Positions 7,558 to 17,031 of a DNA stretch of 38,648 bases are shown here, one piece after another (position 1 is the first letter of the stretch; each line of letters opens with the position of its first letter). Made by a program: the position numbers and the translations under genes. The notes beneath the pieces were generated by a model that did no database searches, was not told where the DNA came from, and saw nothing but the letters and a program-made list of their open reading frames with translations. This DNA is from an uncultured Gemmatimonadota bacterium (GTDB lineage: Bacteria > Gemmatimonadota > Gemmatimonadetes > Gemmatimonadales > GWC2-71-9), in NCBI GenBank assembly GCA_946479805.1, contig CAMLHP010000003.1:1-38648 (forward strand), given 5' to 3'.

Positions 7558-9800
7558 GCCCTCCGCGCACCATCCTGGTATCCAACCGGCTGCCCATCAC
7601 GGCCAGTGTCGAAGCGGGCGAGCTGGAAGTGCACAGGAGCGTCGGGGGACTGGCCACGGCACTGGAGGCGGTGAGCCGACGCTCGCACACACTCTGGGTG
7701 GGCTGGCCCGGACCGGTGTCGGGAATTCCGCGCGCCGAGCGCGCCGAGCTCAACCAGCGACTGAAGGAGCTGGACTGCATCCCGGTGACGCTCAGCACCC
7801 GCCAGGTGACGGAATACTACGAGCGAGTGTCCAATGGCCTGCTCTGGCCCCTGTTCCACTACTTCACCGACCGGCTGCCGCTGGAGACGCCCAGTTGGGA
7901 GGTTTACGAAGAGGTCAACGAGGAGTTCGCCGACGCCGCGGCGGAAGTCTGGCGCGAGGGCGATGACATCTGGGTGCACGACTACCAGCTCCTGCTGGTT
8001 CCTGCGCTGCTTCGTCGCCGGCTGCCTTCTGCCCGCATTGGGTTCTTCCTCCACACTCCGTTCCCGTCCAGCGAGATCCTCCGCATCCTCCCGGGCCGCA
8101 GCCAGGTGCTCGAAGGAATGCTGGGCGCCAACCTGGTCGGCTTCCATACCAGCCGATACGCCGCGCACTTTCGCCATGCCGCGCTGCGCCTGACGTCGGC
8201 CGTCGAGTCCGATGGCCCGCTGGAGTACGAGGGCCGCAAGGTGCGGATCGGCGCATTCCCCATCGGCATCGACGCCCGCGACTTCGCCGAGCGCGCTGTT
8301 ACGCCGAGGGTCCGCGGCCAGTCGGAACTGCTCAGGCCCGCCGAGGGCGTGCGGCTCATAGCTGGCGTCGACCGCCTCGACTATACCAAGGGAGTTCCTC
8401 GCCGCCTCCTGGCGTTCCGCCGCCTGCTGGAGCGCCACCCCGAGCACATCGGCAAGGTGCGCTTCATCCAGGTGGTGGTGCCGTCGCGCACCGGTGTCGG
8501 AGAGTATCGCAGCCTCCGCCACGAGCTGGATGCACTGGTGGGACAGATCAACGGCACCTTCGGCACGCCGGCGTGGACGCCCGTCACGTATCAGTACCGG
8601 TCGATCCCGCCGGACGAGCTGTCGGCACTGTACGCGGCTGCAGACGTGATGTTCGTGACGCCGCTCCGGGACGGCATGAACCTGGTGGCGAAGGAGTTCG
8701 TTGCCTCGCGCGTGGACGATGCCGGAGTGCTGGTATTGTCGGAGTTTGCCGGGGTCGCGGAGGAGATGCCGGAAGCGCTGATCGTGAACCCGTATGACAT
8801 CGACCGGACGTCCGAAGCGCTGGAAGAGGCACTTTCGATGCCTCGATCGGAGCAGGCGGTGCGGATGAAGGCACTGCGCAAGCGGGTCTTCGACGGATCG
8901 GCCGAGCGCTGGTCGCGGGCCTTCCTGGCGTCGTTGCGGCAGGACCGCTCGGCGCCAGGCGCCTCAGGCCCGCCACTCACGCCACCGGGCGAGGTCCGGA
9001 AGCTGGCCGACCGCATCCGCCGGGCCGAGAGGCGGGTACTGCTGCTCGACTACGACGGCACCCTGGCCCCATATACCAGCAACCCGGCGCAGGCGCGCCC
9101 CGATGCCGACCTGTTGCAGTTGCTGTCGGGCATCAGCCGCCTACCCGAAATGGAACTTCACATCGTCAGCGGCCGCGGCCGGGACCAGCTGCACCAGTGG
9201 CTCGGCGGGATCGATGCGTCATTGCATGCGGAGCATGGCCTCTGGAGCCGGCAGCGCGGGGGTAAGTGGGTTCGGCGCGAACTAAAGAAGCTGCCGCCGT
9301 ATGACCGTATCGCAACGATCCTGGAGCGCCATGCGGAGCGAACCCCGGGGGCGCTGGTCGAACGCAAGTCACTGGGCCTCGCATGGCACTACCGAATGGC
9401 AGGCAGCGATGGACAGGCGGCTGCGGAGAAGCTGGAAGCGGAGCTGATCCCGGTGGCCAGGCGGCACGACCTGGAACTGCTGCGGGGAAACAAGGTCCTG
9501 GAAGTGCGCCCCAAGGGGATCCACAAGGGAATCATTGCCGAGGCCCTGGCGCGGGGGAGCCGGTCACCGCAACTGATGGTCGCCATGGGGGACGACCGCA
9601 CCGACGAGGACCTCTTCTCTGCCCTGCCGAAGGACGGAATAGCGATCCATGTCGGACCGACGCCCAGCGCCGCCCCGTGGCGGCTGGCGGACGTGGCCGC
9701 GGCGCGAAATTTCCTTGGCCAGTTGCTGGATTCGGGTCAGGCCGCCGGCCAGGATGTGCCGACCGTCCGTCCGAAGGTCAGTCGGAGGCGCGGGACCTGA
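7554..9800 (+). CDS. otsAB: Bifunctional trehalose-6-phosphate synthase/phosphatase (OtsA-OtsB fusion)
   Basis: 748 residues with two catalytic domains. Residues ~4-465 form a GT20 synthase: ILVSNRLPI, GGLATALEAV (31-40), WVHDYQLLLVP (140-150), FFLHTPFPSSEI (~164-175) and GVDRLDYTKG (271-280, with Arg274 and Lys279 for the UDP-glucose phosphates). It joins glucose-6-phosphate and a nucleotide sugar. Residues ~480-735 form a HAD phosphatase of the OtsB type, with nucleophile motif DYDGT (499-503), a Lys in GNKVLEVRPKG, and GDDRTDEDLF binding magnesium. The fused protein should make trehalose directly from glucose-6-phosphate. The fusion order matches eukaryotic TPS/TPP proteins and some bacterial ones. 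The start ATG overlaps the GH15 stop by 4 bases. Confidence 0.95.
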   Translation: MSPPRTILVSNRLPITASVEAGELEVHRSVGGLATALEAVSRRSHTLWVGWPGPVSGIPRAERAELNQRLKELDCIPVTLSTRQVTEYYERVSNGLLWPLFHYFTDRLPLETPSWEVYEEVNEEFADAAAEVWREGDDIWVHDYQLLLVPALLRRRLPSARIGFFLHTPFPSSEILRILPGRSQVLEGMLGANLVGFHTSRYAAHFRHAALRLTSAVESDGPLEYEGRKVRIGAFPIGIDARDFAERAVTPRVRGQSELLRPAEGVRLIAGVDRLDYTKGVPRRLLAFRRLLERHPEHIGKVRFIQVVVPSRTGVGEYRSLRHELDALVGQINGTFGTPAWTPVTYQYRSIPPDELSALYAAADVMFVTPLRDGMNLVAKEFVASRVDDAGVLVLSEFAGVAEEMPEALIVNPYDIDRTSEALEEALSMPRSEQAVRMKALRKRVFDGSAERWSRAFLASLRQDRSAPGASGPPLTPPGEVRKLADRIRRAERRVLLLDYDGTLAPYTSNPAQARPDADLLQLLSGISRLPEMELHIVSGRGRDQLHQWLGGIDASLHAEHGLWSRQRGGKWVRRELKKLPPYDRIATILERHAERTPGALVERKSLGLAWHYRMAGSDGQAAAEKLEAELIPVARRHDLELLRGNKVLEVRPKGIHKGIIAEALARGSRSPQLMVAMGDDRTDEDLFSALPKDGIAIHVGPTPSAAPWRLADVAAARNFLGQLLDSGQAAGQDVPTVRPKVSRRRGT

Positions 9801-10011
9801 CGCTGTTGCGGGACTCGCTGTCGGGGCCGCCCCGGAACTCGAAGTGGCGGGGATTGAGCGAGCGCTGCGCCGGATCGTGGGTGCCGCGCCGGGTGCGGGC
9901 GCGCGCGATGAGCATCTCCGAGACACTCGCCGCCGAAAACCACGCATCCGGCTGGAGTCCAGGATAGAACTGGGCGTATTCCGGCCGCAGCCGGGCTTGA
10001 CGCGGTGCCAT
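9778..10011 (-). CDS. Small hypothetical protein, 77 residues
   Basis: Reads MAPRQARLRPEYAQFYPGL...WFSAASVSEMLIARARTRRG...LNPRHFEFRGG and then a low-complexity tail. The first 60 residues look protein-like: Arg-rich and aromatic, with a likely helix at SVSEMLIARAR, and the HFEFRGG end looks conserved from memory of small GC-rich bacterial proteins, though I cannot verify this. It fills most of the otherwise empty stretch between otsAB and the MscS gene, and its tail overlaps the otsAB 3' end by 23 bases in convergent orientation. The Shine-Dalgarno is ambiguous (AAGGGG immediately before the ATG). Function unknown; no cysteines or membrane segments. Confidence 0.5.
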   Translation of the reverse strand: MAPRQARLRPEYAQFYPGLQPDAWFSAASVSEMLIARARTRRGTHDPAQRSLNPRHFEFRGGPDSESRNSVRSRASD

Positions 10012-10093
10012 CCCCTTAAGTTCCGCCTTTCCGGTGCCAGCGCAACAGGCGCCGCAATCCTGTCATTAATGCATTCCCAGGAGCCCAGCCGAC

Positions 10094-11326
10094 GTGGAGT
10101 CGATCCTTCCGCCTGCCCTTCTCGACAAGCCGTGGCTGACCGCCACTGGTGGCCTGATCCTGCTGCTGGTGGCGGCCTGGATCGTCTACGGAATCACCCG
10201 CCGGTACCTGATTGCGCTGGTGCGGATATTCGTCAACCGCACCCGGGCGGAATGGGACGGGGCCTTCTTCGAGGCGCGGGTCCCCCACCGGGCGGCGCTG
10301 CTGCTCCCCCTCCTCGTGATCCACCTGGGGCTCCCATGGATACCGGGACTCCCGCCGTGGGGCGTTCACTTCATCGACCGGCTGCTCTCGGCCACGGTCA
10401 TCCTCGTGGTCGCGATGATCATCACGGCGTGCATCGCGGCGCTCCACGGTCTCTACCTTCGCCTGCCGGCGTCCGCGCACCGGCCGGTGAAGAGCTATGT
10501 CCAGCTCGCCAACCTCGCTGTTTACCTGGTAGCCGGCATCTTCATCATCGCCAGGCTGGCAAACCAGTCGCCCTGGTTCTTCGTCACCGGGCTCGGTGCG
10601 ATGATGGCCGTGATCCTGCTGATCTTCCGCGACACCCTCCTGTCGCTGGTGGCCAGCGTGCAGCTCACCAACAACGACGTGATCCGGGTCGGCGACTGGA
10701 TCGAGATGCCCCAGTTCGACGCCGACGGCGACGTGGTCGACATCGCGCTGCACACGGTCAAGGTCGAGAACTGGGACAAGACCGTCACGGTGATCCCTAC
10801 CCACAAGTTCCTGGAGCACAGCTTCAAGAACTGGCGCAACATGTTCGAGATCGGTGGACGGCGCATCAAGCGCTCGATTCACATCAACACCTCCACCATC
10901 CGGTTCCTGACCGACGACGAAATCGAGCGCTTCTCCCGGTTCGCGCTGCTCCAGGACTACATGAAGGCCAAGACCTCGGAGCTCGAGGAGTTCAACGCCA
11001 GGCTCGCCGCCGATGCGTCGATCACGGCCAACGCCCGCCGCCTGACCAATGTCGGAACGCTGCGAGCATACATCACGGCATACCTGAGGGGCCATCCCGC
11101 CATCCACCAGGAGCTGACCTTTCTCGTGAGGCAGCTGCAGCCCACCCCTGAGGGGCTGCCGATCCAGATCTATGTCTTCACGAAGGACACCCGCTGGGCA
11201 AACTACGAGGGCATCCAGGCCGACATCTTCGACCACATCCTGGCAGTGATTCCGGAGTTCGGGCTGTCGGTGTACCAGCGCCCCTCGGGCGATGATTTCC
11301 GGGCGGAGGTAGCGGAAGCCAGCTGA
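10094..11326 (+). CDS. Mechanosensitive channel, MscS family, YbdG-like
   Basis: Inner-membrane small-conductance channel that releases solutes on hypo-osmotic shock. 410 residues with hydrophobic segments at about 17-33, 66-82, 96-117 and 137-156, and the pore-lining helix at 163-188 (FFVTGLGAMMAVILLIFRDTL). This is followed by the MscS beta domain: NNDVIRVGDWIEM..., GDVVDIALHTVKVENWDKTVTVIPTHKFL. The NWRNMFEIGGRRIKRSIHI and LLQDYMKAKTSELEEFN stretches are characteristic of the YbdG (MscM) branch, which has an insertion after the beta domain. The start is GTG 10094 with AGGAG about 10 bases upstream. It sits next to trehalose synthesis, consistent with osmotic stress handling, though no shared transcript is evident. 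Confidence 0.92.
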   Translation: MESILPPALLDKPWLTATGGLILLLVAAWIVYGITRRYLIALVRIFVNRTRAEWDGAFFEARVPHRAALLLPLLVIHLGLPWIPGLPPWGVHFIDRLLSATVILVVAMIITACIAALHGLYLRLPASAHRPVKSYVQLANLAVYLVAGIFIIARLANQSPWFFVTGLGAMMAVILLIFRDTLLSLVASVQLTNNDVIRVGDWIEMPQFDADGDVVDIALHTVKVENWDKTVTVIPTHKFLEHSFKNWRNMFEIGGRRIKRSIHINTSTIRFLTDDEIERFSRFALLQDYMKAKTSELEEFNARLAADASITANARRLTNVGTLRAYITAYLRGHPAIHQELTFLVRQLQPTPEGLPIQIYVFTKDTRWANYEGIQADIFDHILAVIPEFGLSVYQRPSGDDFRAEVAEAS

Positions 11327-11343
11327 ACACCGCCGGTCCCGCT

Positions 11344-11362
11344 TGCGGCATTGCACGCCGCA
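11344..11362 (+). terminator. Short hairpin after the MscS gene
   Basis: TGCGGC and GCCGCA form a 6-bp stem around a 7-base loop, 17 bases after the MscS stop codon. There is no T-run after it, so it is only a weak terminator candidate. Confidence 0.25.
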
Positions 11363-11366
11363 GAGT

Positions 11367-11383
11367 ACTTTATGTCATAAAGT
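11367..11383. promoter_or_regulatory. Perfect AT-rich palindrome, probable operator
   Basis: Arms ACTTTATG and CATAAAGT flank a single T, giving a perfect 17-base inverted repeat 36 bases upstream of the GTG of the small membrane protein. It is strongly AT-rich against GC-rich surroundings, as expected for a dimeric repressor site (TetR, PadR, MarR or GntR type). A TTGCAC at 11351-11356 could be a -35 box, with CATAAA inside the palindrome as a -10. No regulator gene is adjacent. Confidence 0.5.
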
Positions 11384-11419
11384 CAGGCCGCTGGACTCAA
11401 TCGTTTTCGGGAGTGCTCC

Positions 11420-11983
11420 GTGGGAGACTGGATGCGCCGGCTGCGTGGTGCCGTCGGAATGGGAGTGACGTGGGCCATCGGCTGGGCCCTGGTGGGCATC
11501 GGGATCGGCGTCGCCAGCGTGCTGCTGCCGTTCCTGCCCTGGCAGGCATTCTTCAATGTGTTCGACGCCCCGCTCCCCGCACTGGCCCTTCCGGGATTCA
11601 TTGGCGGGGTGATGTTCTCGCTGGTGCTCAGTGTGGCGGCACGTCGACGGACCTTCGACCAGCTCTCCCTGGCCCAGGTGGGTGCGTGGGGAGCGGCAGG
11701 TGGGTTGCTGCTGAGCCTGGTCCCGGCGACGATGGTGGCGCTCGGCCTGGCAAGCATGGGGCCCGGCGCCGGCCCGCTTCAGCTGACGGCATTGATCAGT
11801 CTGCCGCTGATGCTCCTGAGCGCCGGCTCGGCCATGGCGACGCTACGGCTGGCACAGGCCAGCGCCGGCCGGCGCGGGCCGGACAGCCTGCGCCCGCGAG
11901 CCAGCCATGGCAGCCTGCCGGAGAAGTCACTCTCGGCCGAGCGGATCCCAGAACGAGATATCCGGCGGGCCGCCAAAGAGTGA
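11420..11983 (+). CDS. Small multi-pass membrane protein, unknown function
   Basis: 187 residues from GTG 11420, preceded by GGGAG. A basic start (GDWMRRLRGAVGMG) leads into four hydrophobic stretches at about 14-36, 45-72, 85-110 and 115-143. The loop AARRRTFDQLSLAQVGAWGAAGG lies between the second and third. The C-terminal ~45 residues are hydrophilic, Arg- and Ser-rich and probably cytosolic. The RRLRGA..GVTWA.GW / PGFIGGVMFS / FDQLSL..VGAWGA pattern resembles small membrane proteins I associate with Gemmatimonadota, from memory only. It is preceded by the palindrome at 11367-11383. The 3' end overlaps the convergent ABM gene by 57 bases. Confidence 0.7.
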   Translation: MGDWMRRLRGAVGMGVTWAIGWALVGIGIGVASVLLPFLPWQAFFNVFDAPLPALALPGFIGGVMFSLVLSVAARRRTFDQLSLAQVGAWGAAGGLLLSLVPATMVALGLASMGPGAGPLQLTALISLPLMLLSAGSAMATLRLAQASAGRRGPDSLRPRASHGSLPEKSLSAERIPERDIRRAAKE

Positions 11984-12232
11984 ACCGGCGCGCTGGATGA
12001 ATTCCTGCAGGTGGGGCGTCCGCATGTGGGGACCGAGATACGCCTCCCGGCTGGACCATTCCTCGATCAGGCAGATCCGCGATGGGTCGTCGCTGTTCCT
12101 GACCATCGTGATGCCACCGCAATCGCTTTCCGCCTCCCGGACCCGCGCGATCAGGGCGCCGAGTTCACGAGCGGCGGCTTCGTGCTGACCTTCGAGTGCA
12201 TGATAGTGGATCAACACGACGGTATTGCTCAA
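11927..12232 (-). CDS. Antibiotic biosynthesis monooxygenase (ABM) domain protein
   Basis: 101 residues forming one ferredoxin-like alpha/beta barrel unit: VVLIHYHALEGQHEAAARELGALIARVREAESDCGGITMVRNSDDPSRICLIEEW, then AYLGPHMRTPHLQEFI. The pattern of a first strand, a long helix, a central strand with EEWSS.EAY.xH and H..TPHLQEF is typical of ABM-fold putative quinol monooxygenases such as YgiN. Members act as homodimers in the cytosol, often in quinone or reactive-species detoxification, but substrates vary. The start ATG overlaps the DUF1801 stop by 4 bases. The exact substrate cannot be read from sequence. Confidence 0.8.
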   Translation of the reverse strand: MSNTVVLIHYHALEGQHEAAARELGALIARVREAESDCGGITMVRNSDDPSRICLIEEWSSREAYLGPHMRTPHLQEFIQRAGSLFGGPPDISFWDPLGRE

Positions 12233-12666
12233 TTGCGCGCCTCGCTTTCGTGTCCATACCGGCTCTTAACTGCCTCTACCGAAGTCGTTACCAACTGCTC
12301 GAGCACCTGCAGGTCCAGATCGGCCAGCTGCCTGAAATAGAGACAGCCCTTGCCCATCCTGTGCCTTCCCAGCCTTGACAGCAGCGCCTTCAGCGTCGGC
12401 TCACCTGGCATGAGGTAGAGCACCGTCTCCCTGCCGCGTATGGCGAATCCGATGACGGGCGCCTCGCCGCTGTGGCCGCTTTCATAGGTATAGCTGTAGC
12501 GGTCGTAACCCACGATACTGGGTCCCCACATCCTGGGCGACTTCCGCGTGACTTTCCTGAGCAGTGCCATCAGCTGCCGGCAGTCGGCGGCCTGCTGCTC
12601 GCTGGCCCTCGATGCGATATACCCGGCCACGCTGGCGCCGGTCGGCTTGGTTTTGTTCTCGGCCAT
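12229..12666 (-). CDS. DUF1801 (YdhG-like) domain protein
   Basis: 145 residues. Features of the DUF1801/YdhG group: the N-terminal helix with SVAGYIASRASEQQAADCRQLMALLRKVTRKSPRMWGPSIVGYDRYSY, then YESGHSGEAPVIGFAIRGRETVLYLMPG, and the C-terminal KGCLYFRQLADLDLQVLEQLV segment matching the usual GKGCLYIKRLSDID pattern. Proteins of this fold are small, cytosolic and without a firmly established activity. It is coupled by a 4-base overlap to the ABM-fold gene downstream. No catalytic residues can be named. Confidence 0.85.
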   Translation of the reverse strand: MAENKTKPTGASVAGYIASRASEQQAADCRQLMALLRKVTRKSPRMWGPSIVGYDRYSYTYESGHSGEAPVIGFAIRGRETVLYLMPGEPTLKALLSRLGRHRMGKGCLYFRQLADLDLQVLEQLVTTSVEAVKSRYGHESEARN

Positions 12667-12796
12667 GGAAAGCGGTCCGTGCTGGGGGTTGATCAGCCGC
12701 CGTGCTGGCCCGCCGGCGTGCCGTCGGACCAGGTCGAGACCCCTACCAGGAATACCATGAGCGGTGGAAGGGCACGCACCTGGGAGAGCGCATGGC

Positions 12797-13150
12797 TCAG
12801 CCGTCGGCGGGGGCAGGCACGAAGAAGATCTCGCGTACCTCGACCGGGGTACCGAACGACTCAGCCGCCCTCCGCGCCCACTTCATCGCCTCGTCGGCGT
12901 CCGCGGTTTCCACTATGGTGATGCCGCCCACCAACTCCTTGGTTTCCACGTAGGGTCCATCGGTGACGATTACGCCGCCGCCCGGCTGGGGGCGTATGGC
13001 GCGTGCTGCGCCCAGGCCCCCGGCAAATTTCCGGATTCCCGAGGCGACCATTTCGCGATTGAGCGCGTGGATCTGGTCCACTTGCGCCTGGTCCTGCGTG
13101 GACGGATCGAAGTCCTCGGGGAGATATCCCGAAATCAGGAAGTGCGGCAT
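12797..13150 (-). CDS. YCII-related (DGPF-type) domain protein
   Basis: 117 residues from ATG 13150, chosen because GGAGG lies 4 bases upstream and the domain begins at once (MPHFLISGYLPED). The open frame continues upstream to 13267, but that part is not protein-like. The body HALNREMVASGIRKFAGGL, then VTDGPYVETKELVGGITIVETADADEAMKWARRA and a terminal VEVREIFF is the classic DGPF/YCII arrangement with the conserved DGPY motif. Homologues are often encoded beside ECF sigma factors; none is seen here. The enzymatic role is unknown. The 130 bases between it and the DUF1801 gene hold nothing recognisable. Confidence 0.85.
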   Translation of the reverse strand: MPHFLISGYLPEDFDPSTQDQAQVDQIHALNREMVASGIRKFAGGLGAARAIRPQPGGGVIVTDGPYVETKELVGGITIVETADADEAMKWARRAAESFGTPVEVREIFFVPAPADG

Positions 13151-13284
13151 GTCGCCTCCAGGGGTGGTCGTCGGCCGGGCGGAGCGCTCGGCTTCAACTG
13201 ATACGTCGAACGACCAGGCCGAAAATCGACAGCAGCCACCGAGCCCCTGTTCCGATCCAGAAAGCATGCCCGATTATCGGTCAC

Positions 13285-13326
13285 CGCCTACGCCTCATGC
13301 CCCACGCACCACTCACCACTTCCCAC
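13285..13326. repeat. Degenerate heptamer array, six units
   Basis: Six consecutive 7-base units: CGCCTAC, GCCTCAT, GCCCCAC, GCACCAC, TCACCAC, TTCCCAC. On the minus strand several match the RTRRGGC consensus (GTGGGGC, ATGAGGC), as do arrays at 1-22 and 32343-32405. It lies between the YCII gene and the tRNA-Leu 3' end. Confidence 0.7.
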
Positions 13327-13339
13327 TAGTAGTTGGTAG

Positions 13340-13422
13340 TGCCCGGGGCGGGATTCGAACCCGCATGGGGATTCCCCAGGGGATTTTAAGTCCCCCGCGT
13401 CTACCCGTTTCGCCACCCGGGC
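13340..13422 (-). tRNA. tRNA-Leu (anticodon UAA)
   Basis: 83-base class II tRNA on the minus strand. The acceptor stem GCCCGGG (13422-13416) pairs with CCCGGGC (13347-13341), with discriminator A at 13340. The D-arm is GCG...CGC. The anticodon stem GGGGA/TCCCC carries the loop CTTAAAA, so the anticodon is TAA (13388-13386). A long variable arm (GGGG/CCCC with an AAT loop) and a T-arm GCGGG-TTCGAAT-CCCGC complete it. The 3' CCA is not encoded (CTA follows the discriminator). The 5' end lies inside the galK reading frame. Confidence 0.95.
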
Positions 13423-14485
13423 CTGTTGCCCTCACGTGCCGCCTGGAGCGGCGACTTCCATGCAAACCTGGTCCGTCCCTCGGCTGTTCCGCCCTCGAGC
13501 ACCAACACTACCCCACCCCACCCTGCGCCGGTGAGACGGGCGCCCAGCGCTCCATCCTTCGCCGCCTTCCGCACCAGCGTGTCAGCCTCGGCGCAAGAAG
13601 ACTCGTAGTCCCGCTGCAGCGAGCGGTGCCCGTCCAGTAGCAGCGCACCGAGCTCACCCCAGCGCCGCCCCTCCAGCAAAGCCGCCGCCCGGCGGGTGCG
13701 CGCTGTCTCGCTCACAACATGACGGACCCTCCGCCCGAGCTCTGTCGGCAGCAGGTGCAACGCCTCGCCCAGCAACTCGGGGCCGACGTCCGCCAGACAC
13801 TTGAGCTCGGGCCACCTCAGCTGCAACCGGCGCAGCGCCGATTCACACTCTGCCCGGCGCGCATCCAGCAATCCGCCCGTAAGCCGATGCCGGACGCCGG
13901 TGTCCCACAGCCCAAACGAGGCTCCGACCGGTACCTGCCGCATGCTGCCAGTGGCTGTCTCGTACAGGATGGCACGACCCGGCCGGCCATGAACCGCCAC
14001 CACCTGGTCCATCCGGCCGCACCGTACCCCAACATGGTCATGCTCCGCTCTGAACGCCACGTCCACCAGCACTTCGCGGGGCAGCCTGGCACCAGCCAGC
14101 CGGGCGAGCGCCCGCGCCGTTGCGACGGTGAGCGCCGCAGAACTGGCCAACCCCGCTCCGGCGGGCACGTCGCTCGCGATGGCGACGCGCGACGGCGGAA
14201 CCTTGATTCCCGCCTCACTGAGCGCAGCCACTACCCCACCCACATACGCGGTGTAGCCGGTGTCGTCGAGAGGTCGCGGCCCGGGTTCCAGCTCGGAAAT
14301 GACCAGGAAGCGCGTCGCCCGGCTCACTGCGACGGTTGTGCGCCACGGCAGCGGAATCGGCAGCACCGGGCCGCCGTTGTAGTCGATGTGCTCGCCGATG
14401 AGGTTGACCCGGCCAGGCGCCGATGCCGAACACTCGGCCTCTGCGGCGAACGCACGGCGATGCAGCGTCGCCGCGCGACGTCGGC

Positions 14486-14489
<4 letters not shown>
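13401..14489 (-). CDS. galK: Galactokinase-type GHMP kinase
   Basis: 362 residues. GHMP small-molecule kinase with the galactokinase signature GRVNLIGEHIDYNGG (26-40), the ATP-binding motif DVPAGAGLASSAA (107-119), catalytic-base motif CGRMDQ (Asp161) and C-terminal LTGAGWGG. It should phosphorylate galactose or a related sugar at C1. No other Leloir genes (galT, galE) are nearby, so the substrate is less certain. The start ATG overlaps the recN stop by 4 bases, so it is the end of the long minus-strand operon. The last seven codons and the stop lie inside the tRNA-Leu gene, and the TAG stop falls in the tRNA D-loop. Confidence 0.88.
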
Positions 14490-16158
<1,669 letters not shown>

Positions 16159-16162
<4 letters not shown>

Positions 16163-17031
16163 CTCTGGGCCTCGCGCTCCGAGAGGTCGCCCCAATGCAG
16201 CTTGTGCCGCATCCGGGCAAACCAGGACACGCCGTCGAGTCGCACCAGCTTGACCCGGCATTCGGCCCGACGCACCTCGACCCGTCCGCCCACCCCGAGC
16301 GGGGAGCCGGTCTGGCCGTCGAAGGAAACCAGCACGTCATCGGCCCACTCCGGCATCGGCTCGACCACGATGGTGGCGCTGGCGCGCACAACGAGGGGCC
16401 GCACCGCGAGGGTGTGGGCGCAGACCGGTGTCACCACCAGCGCCTCGACGCCCGGCACGATCACCGGCCCGCCTGCGGACAGCGAGTAGGCGGTGGAGCC
16501 GGTGGGTGTCGCGACCACCAGTCCGTCCGCGCTGTAGGGTCCGATGTTGACGCCGTCGATGAAGACGTTCATCCGGACCACGCGGGCCACCCCGCTCTTG
16601 TGCACCACTACGTCGTTGAGCGCCCGGCGCATGTGCAGCGTGGTGCCGTCGCTGGCAGTAATGGCAGCAGTCAGTGACTGGAGAGCATCGATGGAGTAGT
16701 CGTTTCCAACCAGCGCGTCCAGGGCGCGGGGGAGGTCGTGGCGGAGTGCAGTGGTGAGGAAGCCGACCCGGCCGAGGTTGACGCCCATGATGGGAACTTC
16801 GGCGCCGTCGAGGAGCCGCGCGCCGCGCAGCAGGGTGCCATCGCCGCCGAAGGTCAGCAGCGCATCCAGGCCCGCAGCCTCGAATGCCGGTGGCGGATTC
16901 CCGGGCCAGAACTCCGCCAGGCGTGGTTCGATGGAAAGCGAAAGGCCCCGGGCGGGGGCCTCGCGCACCAGCTCCGCGAGCACGGACCGGAGGTCCGCAT
17001 AGCGGGGATTCCCGACGACGCCGACGTTCAT
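16159..17031 (-). CDS. nadK: NAD kinase
   Basis: Cytosolic ATP- or polyphosphate-dependent kinase that makes NADP from NAD. 290 residues. Motifs: GGDGT (62-66) with the catalytic Asp, NLGRVGFL, ALNDVVVHK, ADGLVVATPTGSTAYSLSAGG and the PVCAHTL region. The start ATG overlaps the dxs stop by 4 bases, and the stop overlaps recN by 4. The nadK-recN order is widespread in bacteria. Dxs, directly upstream, feeds an NADPH-consuming pathway, so the coupling is sensible. Confidence 0.97.

Noticed and set aside
12667..12796. Gap between the YCII and DUF1801 genes
   Set aside because: I looked for a promoter, hairpin or small gene and found nothing convincing.
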